Shown here: positions 6,220-9,824 of the stretch, piece after piece | Numbering within the stretch: position 1 is the stretch's first letter | How the letters are laid out: each line of letters opens with the position of its first letter | Assembly: GCF_000250875.1 (NCBI RefSeq) | Contig: NZ_JH604840.1 | Span: 1 to 9,824 of the forward strand | Source: Sutterella parvirubra YIT 11816 | Lineage (GTDB): Bacteria > Pseudomonadota > Gammaproteobacteria > Burkholderiales > Burkholderiaceae_F | Reading direction: 5' to 3' | DNA: 9,824 nt | Made by a program: the position numbers and the translations under genes | The notes under the pieces: model-generated | The model's input: only the letters and a program-made list of their open reading frames with translations | Databases searched by the model: none | What the model was told of the DNA's origin: nothing

Positions 6220-7863
6220 TCAGACGTGAAGGTCAAAGCGGACGTGGACAACTTTCCGGCCGTCCTCCTCCCCGTCCCAAACCTCTCCGTCGAGGAAGAC
6301 TTCCCCGCCCTCAAAGTCGTCGTTGACCCCGTCGTCGAAATCGATGTCCGACAGCCGGTCTTCCATATTCTCCCAGGAGAAAAGTCGGCGGAGCCGAATG
6401 AGCGCGAAGCAGTGTTCCTCCCTCAGGAGCGGATTGGGGCTGACGGTCTGAAGAATGGGCGCGTCTTCCTGAAGTTCGGCGGCGAGTCGAAGCTTCTCGG
6501 CGAAGGCGGGAGAAGTCTCCAACATGGCACCGACGCACCCGTAGGTTTCCGCAAGAAGCCGGAGTTGGTCCGCTGCGCGGATCTTCTCGCCGAACCGGAC
6601 TGCCTTGAGTCGGCGAAGGACTTCTTCGGCATGAGCCTGGTCCACGCGCTTTTGGGCGACGGACCGTTGGGCCTGCGAGATCGTCTGCATGAAGCCTGCG
6701 AGCCATCGGTAGAGATCCTGCAAAGCCGGAACGGGCTCGGACGCAGCAGCGGCTTCAAAGGTTTGGGCGGAGAGCGTTTCCGTGCCCAACAGCTTTTGCC
6801 AACGTTCGAATGCAGGCGTGCGGAGCGCTTCCGGGGCGCTGCGCTTCTGCGGCTTGAGGGGCTCGTCCGACGCGAGGCGGCTCAGGAGAAGGCCCGCAAG
6901 GGTGGTCGTGGCGATGTCCTTCGCCGTCTCCGGGCCCCACTGCTTCGGGACGACCAAAAGCCCGGGTTTTTGGAGGAACTCGAGCGCGAGTGCGGCCTGA
7001 ACGGCGGTTTCGCCGTTCTCGAACATGTTGAGGATAGTCGAGAGGTTCGCGAAGGTCTTCACGCGCACGTCGGCGGGGAAGGTGCCGAAGGATTCGGCGC
7101 GCAGCTGCGGGAGCACGATCGCGAACGTACGGTCCGCGATGCGCTCCTGGAGGCTGCGCGTCTCGTCGAGCACTTTGAAGAAGCCGTCGTTGTCGTCGGC
7201 GTCGATTTGCAGGAGGCGCGTCTCCGAAGCTTCCTGCACTTGCTCCACGAACGACGTCGTGCGGGTGATGAGGCGCGGGTGCCAGGATGCGTCGCCGAAG
7301 GGGAGGTCCTCAACGAAGTGTCCGTGCTCAAAGATCGGGGAGGGCCCGTTTCCGACCGACTGCGAACCGGTTTCGGCAAGGTAGCGCGTCTCGTGCGCGT
7401 AGCGCTGAAGGTATCGGTCGAAAACCGGGGATCCGGTCGAAGCCTCGCCGCGGTCGAGCGTTGCGATGAGGTCGTCGAGCCCACGGAGTGCGAGGTCGTA
7501 GTTGCGGGTGGAAATGGTGAGCCGGCGCGAGAGCACTTCGACCGCCAAGGCGGGAAGTCCTTCGAAGTGGGCGAGGCCGAGCGCCTTGCTGACCTTCTTC
7601 AGTTGCCGGAGACCTCCCTCAGCGCCTTCTCGGCTGTTGATTTCCGGGAGGCGCAGCGCTGCGCCGACGAACATGCGGAGGTACGGGTGCGGGATGAGTT
7701 CGGCGCTGTCTTCCACTTCGGGAAGGACCCGTGCGGTTGCTTCGGGGTCCGCCCGGTCGAAGGCGGTGAGGGCTCGGGAGAGGACGTCGCCGAGCGCGTC
7801 GGAGACGGGGTAGGCTTGGACGGCCGCGGGCTTTGCCTGGCGGCGGTGGGATTTCTTGGACAT
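6220..7863 (-). CDS. Gene D: array-family protein lacking the C-terminal domain
   Basis: No known family is recognised. It has 547 residues from ATG at 7863. Parts: MSKKSHRRQAKPAAVQ; YPVSDALGDVLSRALTAFDR (18-37); EGLPALAVEVLSRR (101-114); STGSPVFDRYLQRYAHETRY (142-161); FVEDLPFGDASWHPRLI (183-199); VLPQLRAESFGTFP (250-263); LALEFLQKP (292-300); ALRTPAFERW (346-355); acidic linker about 506-534. The protein ends at VVHVRFDLHV, where its sister C goes on for a further ~110 residues (HVIF at C 566-569). The NQLxNLRP domain is therefore absent, and none of the 163 bases downstream translates into a recognisable remnant. I chose the ATG at 7863 over an in-frame TTG at 7881 because it matches the C start exactly and has AGGA six bases upstream. 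Either it is a naturally short form or it was truncated by deletion. Function unknown. Confidence 0.9.
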   Translation of the reverse strand: MSKKSHRRQAKPAAVQAYPVSDALGDVLSRALTAFDRADPEATARVLPEVEDSAELIPHPYLRMFVGAALRLPEINSREGAEGGLRQLKKVSKALGLAHFEGLPALAVEVLSRRLTISTRNYDLALRGLDDLIATLDRGEASTGSPVFDRYLQRYAHETRYLAETGSQSVGNGPSPIFEHGHFVEDLPFGDASWHPRLITRTTSFVEQVQEASETRLLQIDADDNDGFFKVLDETRSLQERIADRTFAIVLPQLRAESFGTFPADVRVKTFANLSTILNMFENGETAVQAALALEFLQKPGLLVVPKQWGPETAKDIATTTLAGLLLSRLASDEPLKPQKRSAPEALRTPAFERWQKLLGTETLSAQTFEAAAASEPVPALQDLYRWLAGFMQTISQAQRSVAQKRVDQAHAEEVLRRLKAVRFGEKIRAADQLRLLAETYGCVGAMLETSPAFAEKLRLAAELQEDAPILQTVSPNPLLREEHCFALIRLRRLFSWENMEDRLSDIDFDDGVNDDFEGGEVFLDGEVWDGEEDGRKVVHVRFDLHV

Positions 7864-7969
7864 GACTCTTCCTGAATTCAAAGATTGAACGGCGTGGTGG
7901 GCCGGTCGCGCAGGTTGCTCCGTGCGCGTCGGTCGTGTTCGTTGAGGGTCTTCTTCTGCGTCTTCTCAT
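7864..7969 (-). promoter_or_regulatory. Gene D leader, copy of the gene C leader
   Basis: This leader aligns with that of gene C, including the identical 18-mer at 7904-7887 and a CGCGCA...TGCGCG stem (about 7927-7906) where C has its stronger hairpin. The sequence differs inside the stem and loop. A second weak inverted repeat, TTCAA-TCT-TTGAA, sits at 7889-7877, next to the Shine-Dalgarno of D. An ATGAGA at 7969 lies three bases after the TAA of gene E and has AAGGAG, inside the last codons of E, as a possible ribosome site. It opens a 116-codon frame into D in another frame. It is a leader duplicated with the gene; a regulatory role is inferred only. Confidence 0.42.
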
Positions 7970-7972
7970 GAC

Positions 7973-9670
7973 TTAGGACTCCTTGGTGTTGGCGGGTTGG
8001 TCGGGTTCGGTCGTGCCGGAGCCGCCCCGGTAGGGCAACGCCCGAAGTGCGGCGACGTAGCGGCCGAAGTCCCGGAAGTAGGTCGTGTCGGGGTGCGCGC
8101 CCGCCACGGCGAAGGCGTCTGCAAAGGGCGCGCCCATCACGACGGCCGCGGCGCGGACGGGCGGCGCGAGATGGCCCAAGACCTCTTCCCAGCGCTCGGG
8201 CGAGAGGAGGATCTCGTCGGTGAGCGGGAGATAGCCCCCGTCCGCTCCGCGTGCGTAGACGTGCCTGCGGATGTCGGCGGATTTGAGCAGCGGGATGAGC
8301 TCCGGCCGGAGGTTCGCGAGCTGGTTGCGCGTGATCTGGACGAGTCCGTCGAGATCGGCCGCTTCGTGGAAGCTGATCCCGTCGGGGAGCGCAAAGAGGA
8401 GATGGTCGTAGGGCTCGCGCGGCGTGCCGAGGACCGCGACGGGCGCGTTCTCTTCGATCACCTTCCGTTGGACGCCCACGCGGAGGGCGGCGAGCCGCTC
8501 GGGCAAAAGAGGCTTTTCGTCCGCCAACCGGAGGGGCGAGCTCGTTTTGAGGTAGTTCGCCAGGGGGTTGGGGCGGTCAGGGTCGATGACGGGCGAAGGA
8601 CGGTAGGGCGATTCGAAAAAGGCCCTCCTTCCGTGGTCGAGTATCCAGGCCGCCTCTTCCTTGTAGAGCGGTATCGGAACAATGATCCGGAAGTCGTCCC
8701 CGAGGGTCTCGCGCCCCAGGCGCTGCGCCTCGCACTCGGCTTCGAGCTCGGGATAGGCGTCGACGGGCATGAAGAGGATGTGCGTGAAGAGCCAGTCCTG
8801 CGGCCAGAGCTCCGTGAAGACTGCGAAAGGATCGCCCAAGTCCGTGGACGCCCCGGCGCAGACGACCGACTCGAAAAAGAGCGTGGTGAGAAGGGCGCTC
8901 ACCGGCGTGGGCGAGTCCTTGGAGAGCGCAAGGAGCCCCGACTTGACGGGAAGCGCCACCTCAAAGGGGAAGCGCAGCGGTTTGATTCCCATCTGCTCCG
9001 AAAACTTGTCGAGGAATACGGGGAGCCCCTGCGTTACGAGCACGTCCCGGTCCCGGCGGGGGATCCAGTGTTGGCGATGACCGCGCAGGTTCGTCCAGCC
9101 CGCCCTGGAGCGGCCGATCGCGGCGAGCGCCTTCGTCGGGAGGGCGCGGTGGTCCGGGCGGATGGGTTTGAGCTTCGGTCCGGTGATCTCGTAGCGGATC
9201 AGCTGATGGAGGACGGCGCGGAAGACCCGCATGCACCGGAGGAACGCCTCCTCATCCCCGCGCCTCCAAATCTCGTTGCTGGGGTCGAGGGCCGCCGAGA
9301 GGAGGTCGTCGTCCTCAAAGATTTCGGCCATGTCGATCAAACGGTCGACTTCGGGAAGCGCTTTGGGCGCGGGTCCGAGCCTGCGGCGAAGGTCCGCGAG
9401 CGCCTTGATGAAGGGTTTGCGCGCTTCGGGCTCCCATTCGTACGCACCCAGGTCGTAGGCAAGGTCGACGAAGCGCTCGAGGTCCTTCGGCTTCCAGCGC
9501 GAGTGCTTCTTTACCGGGAACGTCTCGATGCGGTCGTCGGCATCGAACACCGCCTCGATCGCGCCGGTGAGGCGCACCTGCAGCATGTCGCGTTGGATGG
9601 CGAAGCTGTCTTCCGGGTACTCGATCTTGAAGAGGTCGTCTTTGTGGGGCTTGGATTTGGCTTTGGGCAT
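7973..9670 (-). CDS. Gene E: first gene of the array, shares the C-terminal domain of gene C
   Basis: No known family is recognised. It has 565 residues from ATG at 9670, with a good AAGGAAGGAA ribosome site about seven bases upstream. It begins MPKAKSKPHKDD, a short basic start like its neighbours, then a predicted helical body whose sequence does not align with A-D in any way I can defend. Notable stretches: LERFVDLAYDLGAYEWEPE (64-82), FEDDDLLSAALD (118-129), a long helix around 139-160, LRFPFEV (232-238), DWLFTHILFMPVDAYPELEAE (292-312) and DDFRIIVPIPLYKEEAAWIL (325-344). From about 405 it matches gene C: HLLF (423-426), VQITRNQLANLRPELIPLL (444-462) and YARGADGGYLPL (472-483). It has no long acidic linker, and its tail beyond 500 is its own. 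No signal peptide or membrane segment is apparent. It is the first gene after a terminator, so probably the promoter-proximal gene. Function unknown. Confidence 0.9.
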   Translation of the reverse strand: MPKAKSKPHKDDLFKIEYPEDSFAIQRDMLQVRLTGAIEAVFDADDRIETFPVKKHSRWKPKDLERFVDLAYDLGAYEWEPEARKPFIKALADLRRRLGPAPKALPEVDRLIDMAEIFEDDDLLSAALDPSNEIWRRGDEEAFLRCMRVFRAVLHQLIRYEITGPKLKPIRPDHRALPTKALAAIGRSRAGWTNLRGHRQHWIPRRDRDVLVTQGLPVFLDKFSEQMGIKPLRFPFEVALPVKSGLLALSKDSPTPVSALLTTLFFESVVCAGASTDLGDPFAVFTELWPQDWLFTHILFMPVDAYPELEAECEAQRLGRETLGDDFRIIVPIPLYKEEAAWILDHGRRAFFESPYRPSPVIDPDRPNPLANYLKTSSPLRLADEKPLLPERLAALRVGVQRKVIEENAPVAVLGTPREPYDHLLFALPDGISFHEAADLDGLVQITRNQLANLRPELIPLLKSADIRRHVYARGADGGYLPLTDEILLSPERWEEVLGHLAPPVRAAAVVMGAPFADAFAVAGAHPDTTYFRDFGRYVAALRALPYRGGSGTTEPDQPANTKES

Positions 9671-9791
9671 GGGCGCTTCCTTCCTTGTCGTGAGTGCTTT
9701 CCGAAAAAGCTTTGTCGTGATGCTTGGATCCGATCGTAGGCGCAATTTTCGGAACGCGCACGGGGTGGAGGTGATGTGCCACAAATTTTTC
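9671..9791 (-). promoter_or_regulatory. Probable promoter and control region of the array
   Basis: This is the only non-coding stretch between an upstream terminator and gene E, so the transcript of the array most likely starts here. It is AT-richer than the surroundings. No convincing -35/-10 pair is seen; TACGAT at 9739-9734 is the best -10-like hexamer but lacks a good -35. The core TTCCGAAAA occurs on the minus strand at 9754-9746 and 9795-9787 (the latter overlapping the terminator tail) and on the plus strand at 9699-9707. TCACGACAA occurs twice on the minus strand, at 9720-9712 and 9693-9685, 27 bases apart, the second just before the ribosome site. These repeats may be operator sites. 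Confidence 0.4.
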
Positions 9792-9823
9792 GGAAAAAGA
9801 GAAGGCGGCGTTTTCACGCCGCC
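9792..9823 (-). terminator. Rho-independent terminator of an upstream gene outside the window
   Basis: Read on the minus strand, GGCGGCGT (9823-9816) and ACGCCGCC (9811-9804) form a perfect 8-bp stem closed by a GAAA tetraloop, followed by TTCTCTTTTT. This is a textbook intrinsic terminator. It shows that a minus-strand gene ends just right of the window and that the five-gene array has its own promoter. The last T residues run into a TTTTTCCGAAAAA near-palindrome. Confidence 0.85.
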
Positions 9824-9824
9824 C

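Noticed and set aside
4977..9739. Further long plus-strand frames (4977-6326, 6049-7875, 7997-9739)
   Set aside because: Each is antisense to a minus-strand gene whose protein aligns with its paralogs. The plus frames show no comparable conserved start or ribosome site.
9760..9780. Sigma-54 promoter suggested by TGGCAC upstream of gene E
   Set aside because: The TTGC element at the required spacing is missing.
9671..9817. A 49-residue longer N-terminus for gene E
   Set aside because: It would start inside the terminator stem, and the ATG at 9670 has a strong ribosome site and the basic start typical of the neighbours.
1..9824. Mobile element, CRISPR or RNA genes
   Set aside because: I saw no transposase or integrase motifs, no regularly spaced direct repeats with spacers, and no tRNA-like cloverleaf or rRNA sequence.

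Overview
The window is GC-rich and essentially fully coding on the minus strand. It holds five consecutive protein genes reading right to left, called E, D, C, B and A here in transcription order. There is no rRNA, tRNA, transposase, integrase, CRISPR array or recognisable housekeeping gene, so the organism cannot be placed firmly. The base composition, purine-rich ribosome sites and compact minus-strand layout suggest a high-GC Gram-negative bacterium. A Sutterella-like gut betaproteobacterium is my guess and nothing more.

Layout. At the right edge (about 9792-9823) a rho-independent terminator facing left closes an upstream gene outside the window. About 120 bases of non-coding DNA follow, then gene E (9670-7973, 565 aa), D (7863-6220, 547 aa), C (6056-4032, 674 aa), B (3949-1769, 726 aa) and A (1678 to beyond base 1). 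The gaps are 109, 163, 82 and 90 bases. Each contains a hairpin, strong in three of them and imperfect in the D leader. None of the hairpins has the U-tract of a good terminator, so one long message with structured joints is the simplest reading.

All five proteins are unrecognised by family. A, B, C and D are clearly one paralogous family. They share a short basic N-terminus, a PYVI/SYLV-type helix, an EGLP block, an [TV]-E-D-[LI]-P-[FY] block, an LP-[RHQ]-[LF] block, an L-[RQ]-T-P-x-[FL]-[ED]-R block and, at about residue 505-555, a strongly acidic low-complexity linker leading to a C-terminal domain. A and B form one pair, C and D another. E is a different protein through most of its length, but it ends with the same C-terminal domain as C (N-Q-L-x-N-L-R-P-[DE]-L-I). 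Gene A carries a one-base frameshift at a short C run (plus 419-421) and continues in the shifted frame off the left edge. Gene D stops just after the acidic linker and lacks the C-terminal domain.

I infer a lineage-specific, duplicating, cytoplasmic protein family that is being reshuffled (mosaic conservation, domain loss, frameshift). Its biological role cannot be deduced from the sequence. None of the proteins shows a signal peptide, a membrane segment or a familiar catalytic motif.
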